In this document: one piece after another, positions 28,012 through 46,587 of the stretch
Layout of the letters: each line of letters begins with the position of its first letter
Numbering within the stretch: the first letter of the stretch is position 1
DNA from: Eriocheir sinensis
Taxonomy: Eukaryota; Arthropoda; Malacostraca; Decapoda; Varunidae
Length of the DNA: 64,000 bases
Assembly (NCBI RefSeq): GCF_024679095.1
Contig: NW_026111755.1
Coordinates: forward strand, 302,517-366,516
Direction of reading: 5' to 3'
Notes under the pieces: generated by a model
What the model was told of the DNA's origin: nothing
What the model saw: the letters and a program-made list of their open reading frames with translations, nothing else
Database searches by the model: none
Program-made: the position numbers and the translations under genes

Positions 28012-30028
28012 TAATTTTATGTGTATTTTGTATATTTATTTTCATACAAATTTAAATTATTTTTGTGTATTTTTGTATATAGTTTTATACAAACTTAGGT
28101 TATTTTATGAGTATTTTGTATATCTATTTTCATACAAATACACATTCTTTTATTGATATTTTGTTTATTTATTTTGACGAGAATTTAAATTATTTTGTAT
28201 ATATATTTTTATACGTATTTACATAATTTCATTTGTATTTTGTATATATATTTCTATAGAAATCTACGTTATATTATGTGTATTCGTATATAGATTTTTA
28301 AATAAATTTACACTGTTTTATGTGTATTTTGCATATTTTTTCAATGCAAATTTACCTTATTGTATATGCATTTTGTATATTAATTTTAATACAAATTTAA
28401 TTATTCTATGTGTATTCTTGTATATGTGTTTTTATAAAAATATGCTTTATTTTATGGTTATTTTGCATCTTTATTTTCATACAAATTTACGTTATTTTAT
28501 TGATATTCTGCTCATTCATTTTGATACGATATGACATTATTCAATGTGTATTTTGTATATATTTTTCAAACAAATTTACGTTATTTAATGTGTATTTGTT
28601 TATATATTTTGTCACAAATTTACAATATTTTATGGGTATTTTGTATATATATTTCAAAAGAAATTTACCTAGTTTTATGTGTATTTTGAATATCTATTTT
28701 CATACAAACTCAAATTATTTTTATGTATTTTTGTATATATTTCAATACACATTTTAGTTATGTTATGTGTATTTTGTAAATCTATTTTCATTCAAATATA
28801 TATTATTTTATTGGTATTTTGGTGATTTATATTGATACGAATTTACATTATTTTATATGTACTTTTCATATATATTTTTATACGCATTTACATTATTTAA
28901 TATTTATTTTGAATATATAATTTTATACAAATTCATGGTATTTTATGTGTATTTGTATATATATATTCATATAAATTTACATTATTTTATGTGTATTTTG
29001 TACATATTTCATTAAAAATTTACCTTATTTTATGTTTATTTTGTATGTGTATTTTGTACATTTATATTTATACAAATACACATTCTTTTATTGGTATTTT
29101 GTTTATTTATTTTGTTTCGAATTTATATTAATTTATGTGTATTTTGTTTACATTTTTTATACGTATTTACCTAATTTTATGTGTATTTTGTATATATATT
29201 TTTATAGATATCTACGTTATTTTATGAGTATTCGTATATATATTTTGAAACAAATTTACATTGTTTTATATGTATTTTTGCATATCTCTTTCAATAGAAG
29301 TTTACCTTATAGTATGTGCATTTTGTATATTTATTTCAATACAAATTTAAATATTTTATGTGTATTTTGGTATATATATTTTTTTATGAAATGCGCTATT
29401 TGATGGGAATTTTGCATCTTTATTTTCATACAAATTTACATTATTTTATTAATATTCGGTGTATTTATTTTGATACGATCTTACATTATTCTATTTGTTT
29501 TTTGTATATATATTTTTTTATACATATTTACATTATTTAATGTATATCTTGCATATATATTTCATACAAATTTATTATCTATTATTTATTTTCATACAAA
29601 TACACTATCTTTTCATGATATTTTGTTTATTTATTTTGACACGAATTTACATTACTTAATATGTATTTTATATATATATTTTTATACGTATTTACATAAG
29701 TTCATGTGTATTTTGTATATATATTTCTATAGAAATCTACGTTATTTTATGTGTATTCGTATATATATTTTGAAACAAATTTACAATGTTTTATTTGTAT
29801 TTTGCGTTTTGTTTTCAATACAAATTTACCTTATTGTATGTGTGCATTTTGTTTATTAATTTTAATACAAATTTAATTATTCCATGTGTATTTTTGTATA
29901 TGTATTTTTTTAAAAAAATATGCTTTATCTTATGGGTATTTTGCATCTTTATTTTCATACAAATTTAAATTATTTTATTGATATTCTGTGTACTTATTTT
30001 GATACGATTTTACATTATTCTATGTATA
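28012..30028 (+). repeat. Satellite block, T-rich strand on +
   Basis: Mosaic of pieces seen elsewhere. 28.02-28.2 kb matches 3.0-3.16 kb (GACGAGAATTTAAATTATTT). 28.3-29.0 kb matches 26.63-27.4 and 52.19-52.9 kb. 29.3-30.03 kb matches 24.4-25.17 and 50.1-50.74 kb. Markers TTTTGCATC lie near 28462, 29409 and 29938. Confidence 0.88.
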
Positions 30029-30527
30029 ACAAAAATAAATACAGAATACACAAAAATAGATATGCAAAATACATATAAACAATGTAAATTTGTTTCAAAA
30101 TATATATACGAATACACATGAAATAAGGTAGATTTCTATAAAAATATATATACAAAATACACATAAAATTTAGTAAATACGTATAAAAAATGTATACAAA
30201 ATACACATAAAATAATGTAAATTAGTATCAAAATAAATAAACAAAATACCAATAAAAGAATGTGTATTTGTATAAATATATACAAAATACATTAAATAAT
30301 ATAAATTTGTTTAAAACTATACAAAATACACATGAAATGATGTAAATACGTATAAAAATATATATACAAAATACACATTAAATAATGTAAATTCGCGTCA
30401 AAATAAATAAACAAAATATCAATAAAAGAATGTGTATTTGTATGAAAATAGATATACAAAATACACATAAAATAACCTAAATTTGTATCAAACTATATAC
30501 AAAAATACACAAAAATATTTTAAATTT
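30029..30527 (-). repeat. Short satellite block, T-rich strand on -
   Basis: It begins at the ATTCTATGTATAACAAAAAT junction and follows the first part of 25.17 and 50.74 kb. It then ends early with ATTTTAAATTTAAATTTACC, a palindromic switch. Confidence 0.86.
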
Positions 30528-30953
30528 AAATTTACCTTATTGTATTTGCATTTGCATAATACAAATTCAAATATTTTATGTTTATTTTGGTATATATAAT
30601 TTTATAAAATATGCGTTATTTTATAGGTATTTTGCATCTTAGTTTTATACGAATGTACATTATTTTATTAATATTCTGTGTATATATTTTGATACGATTT
30701 TATAATATACTATTTGTGTTTGGTATATATTTTTTTATACATATTTTCATTATTTAATGTGTATTTTTTATATATATTTTATACAAATTAACGTTATTTT
30801 AAGTGTATTTGTTTATATAAATTCATTCAAATTTACATTATTTTAAGTGTATTTTGTATATGTATTTAAATACAAACTTACCTAATTTTATGTGTATTTT
30901 GTATATTTATTTTCATACAAATTTAAATTATTTTTGTGTTTTTTTTGTATAAA
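30528..30953 (+). repeat. Short satellite block, T-rich strand on +
   Basis: Direct relative of 8.79-9.21 and 60.11-60.54 kb, ending at the AAACATATAGAGTAAATTTC junction. Confidence 0.86.
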
Positions 30954-35090
<4,137 letters not shown>

Positions 35091-37682
35091 CATCTACCTT
35101 ATTTTACGTTTATTTTGTATGTGTATTTTGTATATTTATATTTATCCAAATACACTTTCTTTTATTGGTATTTTGTTTATTTATTTTAATTCGAATTTAT
35201 GTTCTTTTATCGGAATTTTATTTATTTTGTATATATATATTTTATCCAAATTTACGTGATTTTATATGTATTTGTTTATATATTTTCATACAAATTTACA
35301 TTATTTTATGTGAGTTTTGTATATGTATTTCAATACAAATTTGCCTAACTTTATGTGTATTTTGCATATCTATTTTCAAACAAATTTAAATTATTTATGT
35401 GTATTTTTGTATATATTTTTATACAAATTTTAGTTATTTTATTTGTTTTTTGTATACATATTTTCCTACAAATATACATTCTTTTATTGGAATTTTGTGT
35501 ATTTAATTTTTTACGAATTTACATTATTTTATGTGTATTTTGTATATATATTTTTCTACGTATTTAAACTATTTTATGTGTATTTTATATATACATTTTC
35601 ATAAAAATTTACGTTATTTTATTGTGTGTATTCGTATATATTTTGAAACAAATTTTATACAAATTCATGATATTTTATGTGTATTTGTATATATATTTTC
35701 ATACAAATTTATATTATTTTATGTGTATTCTTACATATATTTTATTACAAATTTACCTTATTTTATGTTTATTTTGTATATTTATTTCATTGAATTTTAA
35801 ATTATTTAATGTGTATATTTGTATTTGTATTTAGGTTATTTTATGTGTGTTTTCTATATATATTTTCATCCAAAATTACATTATTTTATTGTTATTTTCT
35901 TAATTTAACTCGATACGAATTTAGATTATTTCATAGGTATTTTGAATACATATTTTTATACTCATTTACATTATCTAATGTGTGTTTTGTATATATTTTT
36001 TTATGCAAACTAGTTTTATGTGCATTTTTGTACATATAATTTTATAGAAACTTAAAACGATATTTTATGTGTATTTTGTATATGTTTTCTCATACAAATT
36101 TACATTATTTAATTAGTTTTTTGTTTATTTATTTTGATACGAATGACTTGATTATTTGTGTATTTGTATATGTTTTTTCATACAAATTTATATTTTTCAT
36201 TGGTATTTTGTTTATTTATTTTGATACGAATTACATGATTATATGTGTATTTTGTACATATTTTTTATACGTATTTACATTATTTAATGTGTATTTTGTT
36301 TATATATTTTCATACAAATTTACCTTATTATATGTGTATTTGTATAAATATTTTGATACAAATTTACTTTATTTTATGTATTTTGTATATATATATTTCA
36401 ATTCAAATTTAGCTTATTTTTTGGGTATTTTGTATATCTATTTTCATACAAATTTAATTACTCTTGTGTATTTTTGTATATAGTTTTATACAAATTTACG
36501 TTATTTTATGTGTATTTTGTATATTTATATATATACAAATACCCATTCTTTTTTTGGTATTTGTTTATTTATTTTGATACGAATTTACATTATTTTATGT
36601 GTAATTTGTATACATTTTTTATACGTATTTACTTCATTTATTCATTTATTTATTTGTATATATATTTTTATAGAAATCTACGTTATTTTATGTGTATTCG
36701 TATATATATTTTGAAACAAATTTACATTGTTTTATATGTATTTTGCATATCTATTTCAATACATTTTTACCTTATTGTATGTGTATTTTGTATATTTATT
36801 TTAATACAAATAAATTATTTTATGTGTTTTTTTGTAAATATATTTTTATAAAAAAATGCGTTATTTTATGGGTATTTTGCATCTTTATTTTCATACAAAT
36901 TTACATTATTTTATTAACATTCTGTGTATTTTTTTGATACGATTTTACATTATTCTATTTGTGTTTTGTATATATATTTTTTATACATATTTACATTATT
37001 TAATGAGGATTTTGTATATATATTTTATAAAAATTTACATTAATATAAGTGTATTTGTTTATATATTTTCATTCAAATTTACATTATTTTATGTGTATTT
37101 TGTATATGTATTTCAATACAAATTTACCTAATTTTATGTGTATTTTGTATATTTATTTTCATACAAATTTAATTTATTTTTTTGTATTTTTATATATAGT
37201 TTTATACAAATTTACGTTATTTTATGTGTATTTTATACATGTATTTTCATACAAATACACATTCTCTTATTGATATTTTCCTTATTTATTTTGTCACGAA
37301 TTTACATTATTTAATGTGTATTTTGTATATATATTTTTATACGTATTTACATCATTTCATGTGTATTTTGTATATATATTTCTATAGAAATCTACGTTAT
37401 TTTAAGTGTATTCGTATATATATTTTGAAACAAATCTTCATTATTTTATGTGTATTTTGTATATATATTTCATTAAAAATTTGCCTTATTTTATGTTTAT
37501 TTTTATATCTATTTTCATTCAAATTCAAATTATTTTATGTGTATATATTTATTTGTATATACGTTCTTTTATGTGTATTTTCTATATATATTTTCATTCA
37601 AAATTATATTATTTTATCGGTATTTTGTTCATTTTTTTCGATACGAATTTAGATCATTTCATGTGTATTTTCTATACATATA
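35091..37682 (+). repeat. 45-bp satellite block, T-rich strand on +
   Basis: 35.22-36.3 kb is a direct copy of 7.34-8.5 and 39.54-40.6 kb. The higher-order order then continues through TTTAGCTTATTTTTTG, the TATTCG marker near 36697 and TTTTGCATCTT near 36879. An (ATTT)-type run (TTCATTTATTCATTTATTTA) lies near 36635-36655, a local slip unlike the other copies. The block ends at the ATACATAAAGAGTAAATTTC junction. Confidence 0.9.
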
Positions 37683-37789
37683 CATAAAGAGTAAATTTCT
37701 ATGAAAATATATATTAAAAATACATATAAAATTATGTAAATAAGTATAAAAATATATATATCAAATACACCTAAAAAAATGAAAATTCA
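37683..37789 (-). repeat. Very short satellite block, T-rich strand on -
   Basis: About 107 bp, two to three reverse monomers (ATATTAAAAATACATATAAA, ATCAAATACACCTAAAAA). It matches the first 100 bp of the blocks at 9214, 30954 and 60536, then switches back to forward. Confidence 0.85.
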
Positions 37790-38693
37790 ATATATATTTA
37801 CCTTATTGTATGTGCATTTTGTATATTTATTTCAATACAAATTTAAATATTTTATGTGTATTTTGGTATATATATTTTTATAAGAAGTGCGCTATTTTAT
37901 GGGAATTTTGCATCTTTATTTTCATACAAACTTACATTATTTTATTTTCATAGAAATTTACTCTATTTTATGAGTATTCGTATATATATTTTGATACAAA
38001 TTTACATTATTGATGTGTATTTTGCATATCTATTTCAATACAGATTTACCTTATTGTATGTGTATTTTGTATATTTATTTTAATACAAATTAATTTTTTT
38101 ATGTGTATTTTTGTATATATATATTTCTATAAAAAAATGCGTTATTTTATGGGTATTTTGCATCTTTATTTTCATACAAATTTACATTATTTTATTAATA
38201 TTCTGTGTATTTATTTTGATACGATTTTACATTATTCTATTTGTGTTTTGTATATATTTTTTTATTCAAATTTACGTTATTTTAAGTGTTTTTGTTTATG
38301 TATTTTCATTCAAATTTACATTATTTTATGTGTATTTTGTATATGTATTTCAATACAAATTTACCTAATTTTATGTGTATTTTGTATATTTATTTTCATA
38401 CAAATATAAACTATTTTTGTGTATTTTTGTATATAGTTTTATATAAATTTATGTTATCTTATGTGTATTTTGTATATATATTTTCATACAAATACACATT
38501 CTTTTATTGATATTTTGTATATTTATTTTGACACGAATTTATATTATTTAATGTGTATTTTGTTTATATATATTTATACGTATTTACATCCTTTTATGTG
38601 TATGTTTATTTTATTTACATTCTATGTATTTATTATGATACGATTTTACATTATTCTATTTGTGTTTTGTATATATATTTTTAATACATATTT
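37790..38693 (+). repeat. Satellite block, T-rich strand on +
   Basis: Forward monomers with GGGAATTTTGCATC near 37900 and GGGTATTTTGCATC near 38151, separated by only about 250 bp. This indicates a deletion within the higher-order unit. The end is ATATTTTTAATACATATTTA, then a switch. Confidence 0.87.
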
Positions 38694-39497
38694 ACAAAAC
38701 ACAAATAGAATAATGTAAATATTAATAAAATAATGTAAATTTGTATGAAAATTAAGATGCAAAATACCCATAAAATAAAATAAAATATATATACGAAAAC
38801 ACATAAAATATCTGATTTTGTATTAAAATAAGTATACAAAATGCACATACAATAAGGTAGATTAGTATTGAAATAGAAACGCAAAATACATATAAAACAA
38901 TGTAAATTTGTTTCAAAATATATAAAGGAATACACCTAAAATAACGTAGATTTCAAAAAAATATATATACAAAATACACATATAATTATGTAAAAACGTT
39001 TAAAAAATGTATACAAAATACACATAAAATAATGTAAACTCGTATCAAAATAAATAAACAAAATACTAATAAAAGAATGTGTGTTTGTATAATTATACAT
39101 ATACAAAATACACATAAAATAACGTAAATTTATAAAAAAAACTATGTACAAAAATACATAAAAGTAATTAAATTTGTATTAAAATAGATATACAAAATAC
39201 ACATAAAATAAGCTAAATTTGAATTGAAATAGATATACAAAATACATAAAATAATTTTTTTTTCAAATTACTTATAAAAATACACATATAATAACGTAGA
39301 TTTGTAAAAAAATATATAAACAAAATACACATTAAATAATGTAAATACGTAAAAAAAAATGTACAAATACACAAACAATCATGTAATTCGTATCAAAATA
39401 AATAGGCAAAATACCAATAAAATAATGTAAATTTCTATGAGAAAACATATAAAAAAAAACACATAAATAACGCAAATGTCAATAAAAATATATATAA
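38694..39497 (-). repeat. Satellite block, T-rich strand on -
   Basis: Reverse monomers in higher-order order, interrupted by small deletions. The right 60 bp (ACGCAAATGTCAATAAAAAT) is the same approach to the AT palindrome as at 7240-7298. Confidence 0.87.
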
Positions 39498-41531
39498 TAT
39501 AATATATTTTTATACATATTTAAAATATTTAATGTATAGTTTGTATATATATATTTTATCCAAATTTACGTTATTTTATGTGTATTTGTATATATTTTTA
39601 TACTAAGTTACATTATTTTATGTGAGTTTTGTATATGTATTTCAATACAAATATGCCTAACTTTATGTGGATTTTGCATATCTATTTTCAAACAAATTTA
39701 AATTATTTTTGTGTATTTTTGTATATATTTTTATACAAATTTTAGTTATTTTATTTGTTTTTTGCATATATATTTTCCTACAAATATACATTCTTTTATT
39801 GGAGTTTTGTGTATTTATTTTGTTACGAGTTTACATTATTTTATGTGTATTTTGTATATATATTTTTCTACGTATTTAAATTATTTTATGTGTATTTTAT
39901 ATATACATTTTCATAAAAATTTACGTTATTTTATTGTGTGTATTCGTATATATTTTGAAACAAATTTTATACAAATTCATGTTATTTTATGTGTATTTGT
40001 ATATATATTTTCATACAAATTTATATTATTTTATGTGTATTTTTACATATATTTTATTACAAATTTACCTTATTTTATGTTTATTTTGTATATTTATTTC
40101 ATTCAATTTTAAATTATTTTATGTGTTTATTTGTATTTGTATTTAGGTTATTTTATGTGTGTTTTCTATATATATTTTCATCCAAAATTACATTAATTTA
40201 TTGTTATTTTCTTAATTTAACTCGATACGAATTTAGATTATTTCATAGGTATTTTGTATACATATTTTTATACTCATTAACATTATCTAATGTGTGTTTT
40301 GTATATATATTTTTTATGCAAATTAATTTTATGTGCATTTTTGTACATATATTTTTATAGAAATTTGCGTTATTTTATGTGTATTTTGTATATGTTTTCT
40401 TATACAAATTGACATTATTTAATTAGTTTTTTGTTTATTTATTTTGATACGAATGACTTGATTATTTGTGTATTTTGTACATTTTTTTTGCATACGTATT
40501 TACATTTCTTAATGTCTATTTTGTTGATATATTTTTATACAAATTTACGTTATTTTATGTGTATTTGTTAAAAATATTTTGAAACAAATTTACTTTATTT
40601 TATGTATTTTGTATATATATTTCAATTCAAATTTAGCTTATTTTGTGTGTATTTTGTATATCTATTTTCATACAAATTTAATTTCTTCTGTGTATTTTTG
40701 TATATAGTTTTATACAAATTTACGTTATTTTATGTGCATTTTGTATATTTATACAAATACAAATACACATTCTTTTATTGGTATTTTGTTTATTTATATT
40801 TATACGAATTTACATTATTGTATGTGTATTTTGTGTACTTTTTCTATTCGTATTTACTTAATTTTATGTGTATTTAGTATATATATTTTTTATAGAAATC
40901 TACGTTATTATATGTGTATTCGTATATATATTTTGAAACAAATTTACTTTGTTTTATATGTATTTTGCATATCTATTTCAATACAAATTTACCTTATTGT
41001 ATGTGCATTTTGTATATTTATTTTAATACAAATTCAAATATTTTGTGTATTTTGGTATATATAATTAAAAAAAAATGCGTTGTTTTATAGGTTTTTTGCA
41101 TCTTAGTTTTCATACAAATTTACATTATTTTATTAATATTCTGTGTATATATTTTGATACGATTTTATATTATACTATTTGTGTTTTGTATATATTTTTT
41201 TATACATATTTTCCTTATTTAATATGTATTTTTTATATATATTTTATACAAATTTACGTTATTTTAAGCGTATTTCTTTATATAATTTCATTCAAATTTA
41301 CATTATTTTAAATGTATTTTGTATATGTATTTCAATACAAATTTACCTAATTTTATGTGTATTTTATATTTATTTTCATACAAATTTAAATTATTTTTGT
41401 GTTTTTTTGTATATAGTTTTATACAAATTTAGGTTATTTTATGTTTATTTTCTATATCTATTTTCATACAAATACACATTCTTTTATTGATATTTTGTTT
41501 ATTTATTTTGACGCGAGTTTACATTATTTAA
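39498..41531 (+). repeat. 45-bp satellite block, T-rich strand on +
   Basis: First part of the longest single-orientation stretch (39.5-50.74 kb). 39.54-40.6 kb is a direct copy of 7.34-8.5 and 35.22-36.3 kb. The marker near 41091 (TTTTTTGCATC) starts a higher-order unit that ends near 42250. Confidence 0.9.
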
Positions 41532-41581
41532 TGGCTTCCTACAAATGAATAGACCATTTATTATTATTATTATTATTATTT
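41532..41581. repeat. Non-satellite filler with (TTA)n run
   Basis: About 26 bp (GGCTTCCTACAAATGAATAG, then ACCA) followed by about 7-8 TTA units (41558-41580). The left flank TTACATTATTTAATG and the right flank TTATTGCTATTTTGTTTA are ordinary monomers. The only resemblance to the satellite inside is TTCCTACAAAT. It could be repair filler at a deletion join or the remnant of an element with an ATT-rich tail; I cannot tell which. Confidence 0.75.
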
Positions 41582-43882
41582 TATTGCTATTTTGTTTATT
41601 TATTTTGATACGAATTACATGATTATATGTGTATTTTGAACATATTTTTTATACGTGTTTACATTATTTAATGTGTATTTTGTTAATATATTTTTAAACA
41701 AATTAACGTTATTAAATGTGTATTTGTGTAAATATTTTGATACAAATTTACATTATTTTATGTATTTTGTATATACATTTCAATTCAAATTTAGCTTATT
41801 TTATTTTTATTTTGTATATATATTTTCATACAAATTTAATTACTTCTGTGTATTTTTGTATATAGTTTAATACAAATTTACGTTATTTTATGTGTATTTT
41901 GTATATTTATATTTATACAAATACACATTCTTTTATTGGTATTTTGTTTATTTATTTTGATACGAATTTACATTATTTTATGTGTATTTTGTATACATTT
42001 GTTTATACGTATTTACTTCTTTTTATGTGTATTTTGTATATATTTTTATAGAAATCTACGTTATTTTGTGTGTATTCGTATATATAGAAACAAATTTACA
42101 TTGTTTTATATGTATTTTGCATATTTATTTCAATACAAATTTACCTTTTTGTATGTGCATTTTGTATATTTATTTTAATACAAATTCAATTATTTTATGT
42201 GTATTTTGGTATATATATTTTTATAAAAAAATGCGTTTCTTTATGGGTATTTTGCATCTTAATTTACATACAAATTTACATTATTTTATTAAGATTCTGT
42301 GTATCTATTTTGATACTATTTTACATTATTCTATTTGTGTTTTGTATATATATTTTTTTATACATATTTACATAATTTAATGTGTATTTTTTATATATAT
42401 TTTATACAAATTTACTTAATTTTAGGTGTATTTTTTATATATTTTTATTCAAATTCAAATATTATTTTATGTGTATTTTGTATATGTATTTCAATACAAA
42501 TCTACCTAATTTTATGTATATTTTGTACATGTATTTAAATACAAATGTATTTAATTATATGAGTATTTTGTATATCTATTTTCATACAAATTGAAATTAA
42601 TTTTGTGTATTTTTGTATATATTTTTATACAAATATATTTTGTATATTTTTTTTCCTACATATATACGTTCTTTTATCGTAGTTTTGTTTATTTATTTTT
42701 ATACGAATTTACATTATTTTAGGTGTATTTGATATGTATATTTTTATACTTATTTATATAATTTTATTTGTGTTTTGAATATATATTTTCATAGAAATTT
42801 ACTCTATTTTATGGGTATTCGTATATATATTTTGATACAAATTTACATTAATTATGTTTATTTTGCATATCTATTTCAATACAAATTTACCATATTGTAT
42901 GTGAATTTTGTATATTTATTTCAATACAAATTTAATCATTTTATGTGTATTTATGTAAAAATATGCGTTATTATTTGGGTATTTTGCATCTTTATTTTCA
43001 TACAAATTTAAATTATTTTATTGATATTCTGTTTATTTATTTTGATACGATTTTACATTATTCTATGTGTATTTTGTATATATATTTTTATACACATTTA
43101 CATTATTTAATGTATATTTTGTATATATATTTTATATAAATTTACGCTATTTTATGTGTATTTGTTTATATATTTTCATACAAATTTACAATATTTTATG
43201 TGTAATTTGTATATGTATTTCAATACAGATTTGCCTAATTTTATGTGTATTTTGCATATCTATTTTCAAATAAATTTAAATTATTTTTATGTATTTTTTA
43301 TATATTTTTATACAAATTTTAGTTATTTTATTTGTATTTTGAATTTATATTTTCCTACAAATATACATTCTTTTAGTGGAATTTTGTTCATTTATTTTCA
43401 TAAGAATTTACATAATTTTATGTGTATTTTGTATATATATTTTTCTACGCATTTACATTATTTTATGTGTATTTTTTATATATATTTTCATAAAAATTTA
43501 CGTTATTTTATTGTGTGTATTCGTATATGTTTTGATGCAAATTTACATTATTTTATGTTTATTTTGCATATCTATTTCAATATAGATTTACCTTATTGTA
43601 TGTGTATTTTGTATATTTATCTTAATACAAATTTAATTATTTTATGTGTACTTTGTATACATTTTCTTATACGTATTTACTTCATTTAATGTGTATTTTG
43701 TATATATATTTTTATAGTAATCTACGTTATTTTATGTGTATTGGTATATATATTTTGAAGCAAATTTACATTGTTTTATATGTATTTAGCATATCTATTT
43801 CAATATAAATCTACCTTATTGTATGTGCATTTTGTATATTTATTGTAATACAAATTTAAATATTTTATTATTTTAATAAAAA
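41582..43882 (+). repeat. 45-bp satellite block, T-rich strand on +
   Basis: Forward monomers with the marker near 42250 and 42985. From 42.77 kb on it is the inverted partner of 55.05-56.45 kb. The end TTATTATTTTAATAAAAAGA joins two monomers that are not normally adjacent, and the mirrored copy near 55065-55085 has the same abnormal join. Confidence 0.89.
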
Positions 43883-46587
43883 GAGTTTTATATAAATTTA
43901 AAATATCTTATGTGTATTTTGTATATCTATTTTCATACAAATACACATTTTTTATTGATATTTTGTTTATTTATTTTGACGCGAATTCACATTATTTAAT
44001 GTGTATTGTGTATATATATTTTTATACGTATATACGTCATTTCATGTGTATTTTGTATATATATTTCTATAGAAATATATGTTATTTTATGTGTATTCGT
44101 ATATATATTTTGAAACAAATATACATTGTTTTATGTGCATTTTGCATATTTTTTCAATATAAATTTACCTTATTGTACGTGCATTTTGTATATTAATTTT
44201 AATACAAATTTAATTATTCTATGTGTATTTTTGTATATGTATTTTCATAAAAAAATGCTTTATTTTATGGGTATTATGCATCTTTATTTTCATACAAATT
44301 TACCTTATTTTATTGATATTCTGTGTATCTATTTTGATACGATTTTACATTATTCTATGTATATTTTGTATATATATTTCATACAAATGAACGTTATTTT
44401 ATGTGAATTTGTTTTCATTTCATACAAATTTACATTATTTTATGTGTATTTTGTACATGTATTTAAATACAAATTTAACTAATTATATGTGTATTATGTA
44501 CATCTATTTTCATAGAAATTGAAATTAATTTTGTGTATTTTAGTATATATTTTTATTCAAATTTTCGTAGTTTTATGTGAATTTTGTATATTTATTTTCC
44601 TACAAATATACGTTCTTTTATCGGAATTTTGTTTATTTATTTTGATACGAATTTTCATTATTTTAGGTGTATTTGATATATATATTTTTATACTTATTTA
44701 CATAATTTTATATGTATTTTGAATATATATTTTCATAGAAACTTACTCTATTTTATGTGTATTCGTATATATATTTTGATACAAATTTACATTATTTATG
44801 TGTATTTCGCATATCTACTTCAATACAAATTTTCTTTATTGTATGTGCCTTTTGTATATTTATTTTGATGCAAATTTTATTTTTTTATGTGTATTTTTGT
44901 ATACATATTTTTAAACAAATATGCGTTATTATATGGGTATTTTGCATCTTTATTTTCATACAGATCTACATTATTTTATTGATTGTCTGTTTATTTATTT
45001 TGATACGATTGTACGTTATTCTGTGTATTTTGTATATATATTTTTAGACATATTTGCATTATTTAATGTATATTTTGTACATATGTTTTATGGAAATTCA
45101 CGTTATCTTATGTGTATTTGTTTACATATTTTCATACAAATTTACATTATTTTATGTGTATTTTGTATATGTATTTAGAAAGAGAAATTTGCCTAATTTC
45201 ATTTGTATTTTGCATAACTATTTTCAAACAAATTTAAATTATTTTTGTGTAATTATTTTGTATATATATTTTCCTACACATATACATTCTTTTAGAGGAA
45301 ATTTTGTTTATTTATTTTGATACGAATTTACATTATTTTATGTGTATTTTGTATATATATTTTTCTATTTATTTACATTATTTTATGTGTATTTTGTACA
45401 TATATTTTCATAAAAATTTATGTAATTTTATTGTGTGTATTCGTATATATTTTGATAAAAAATTTCATTATTTTATGTGTTTTTTGCATATCTATTTCAA
45501 AAAAAATCTACCTTATTGTATGTGTATTTTGTATATTTATTTTAATACAAATTTAATTATTTTATGTGTATTTTTGTATATATATTTTTTTAAATATGAG
45601 ATATTTTATGGGTATTTTGCATCTTTAATTTTATAAATTTTTACATTACGTACATATCTTTTATACGTATTTATATTATTTAATGTGTATTTTGTTTATA
45701 TATTTTTATACAAATTAACGTTATTATATGTGTATTTGAATATATATTTTGATACAAATTTACATTATTTTATGTATTTTCTATATTTATCTCAATTCAA
45801 ATTTAGCTTATTTTATGTGTCTTTTGTATATCTATTTTCATACAAATTTAATTATTTTTGTTTATTTTTGTATTAAGTTTTATACAATTTTACGTTAATT
45901 TATGTGTATTTTGTATATTTATATTTATACAAGTAAACATTCTTTTATTGGCATTTAGTTTATTTATTTTGATACGAATTAACATTATTTTATGTGTATT
46001 TTGTATACATTTTCTTATACGTATTAACTTCATTTAATGTGTATTTTGTATATATATTTTATAGAAATCTACGTTATTTTATGTGTATTCGTATGTATAT
46101 TTTGAAACAAATTTACATTGTTTTATATGTATTTTGCATATCTATTTCAATACAAATTTACCTTATTGTATGTGCATTTTGTATATTTATTGTAATACAA
46201 ATTTTAATATTTTATGTGCATTTTGGTATATATATTTTTATAAAAAATGAGTTGTTTTATGGGTATTTTGCATCTTTATTTTCATACAAATTTACATTAT
46301 TTTATTAATATTCTGTGTATTTATTTTGATACTATTTTACATTATTCTTTTTGTGTTTTGTATATATTTTCTTATATATATTTACATTATTTAATGTGTA
46401 TTTTCTATATATATTTCATACAAATTTTCGTTATTTTAAGTGTATTTGTTTATATATTTTTATTCAAATTTATATTATTTTATGTGTATTTTGTATATGT
46501 ATTTCAATAGAAATTGAACTAATTTCATGTGTATTTTGCATATATATTTTATACAAATTTAAATAATTTTTTGTGTATTTTTGTATA
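43883..46587 (+). repeat. Tandem segmental duplication, copy 1 (2.7 kb)
   Basis: It starts at GAGTTTTATA and aligns with 46588-49290 at offsets of 2705-2706. Check points are GTATATCTATTTTCATACAA at 43921 and 46626, and TACATATCTT in the short ACATTACGTACATATC region at 45651 and 48357. It shares the unusual AGAGGAAATTTTGTTTATTT and TTTTTTTAAATATGAG monomers with copy 2. The first 0.9 kb (to 44.75 kb) mirrors 54.2-55.05 kb, and 44.24-45.69 kb mirrors 62.3-63.9 kb. Confidence 0.88.
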
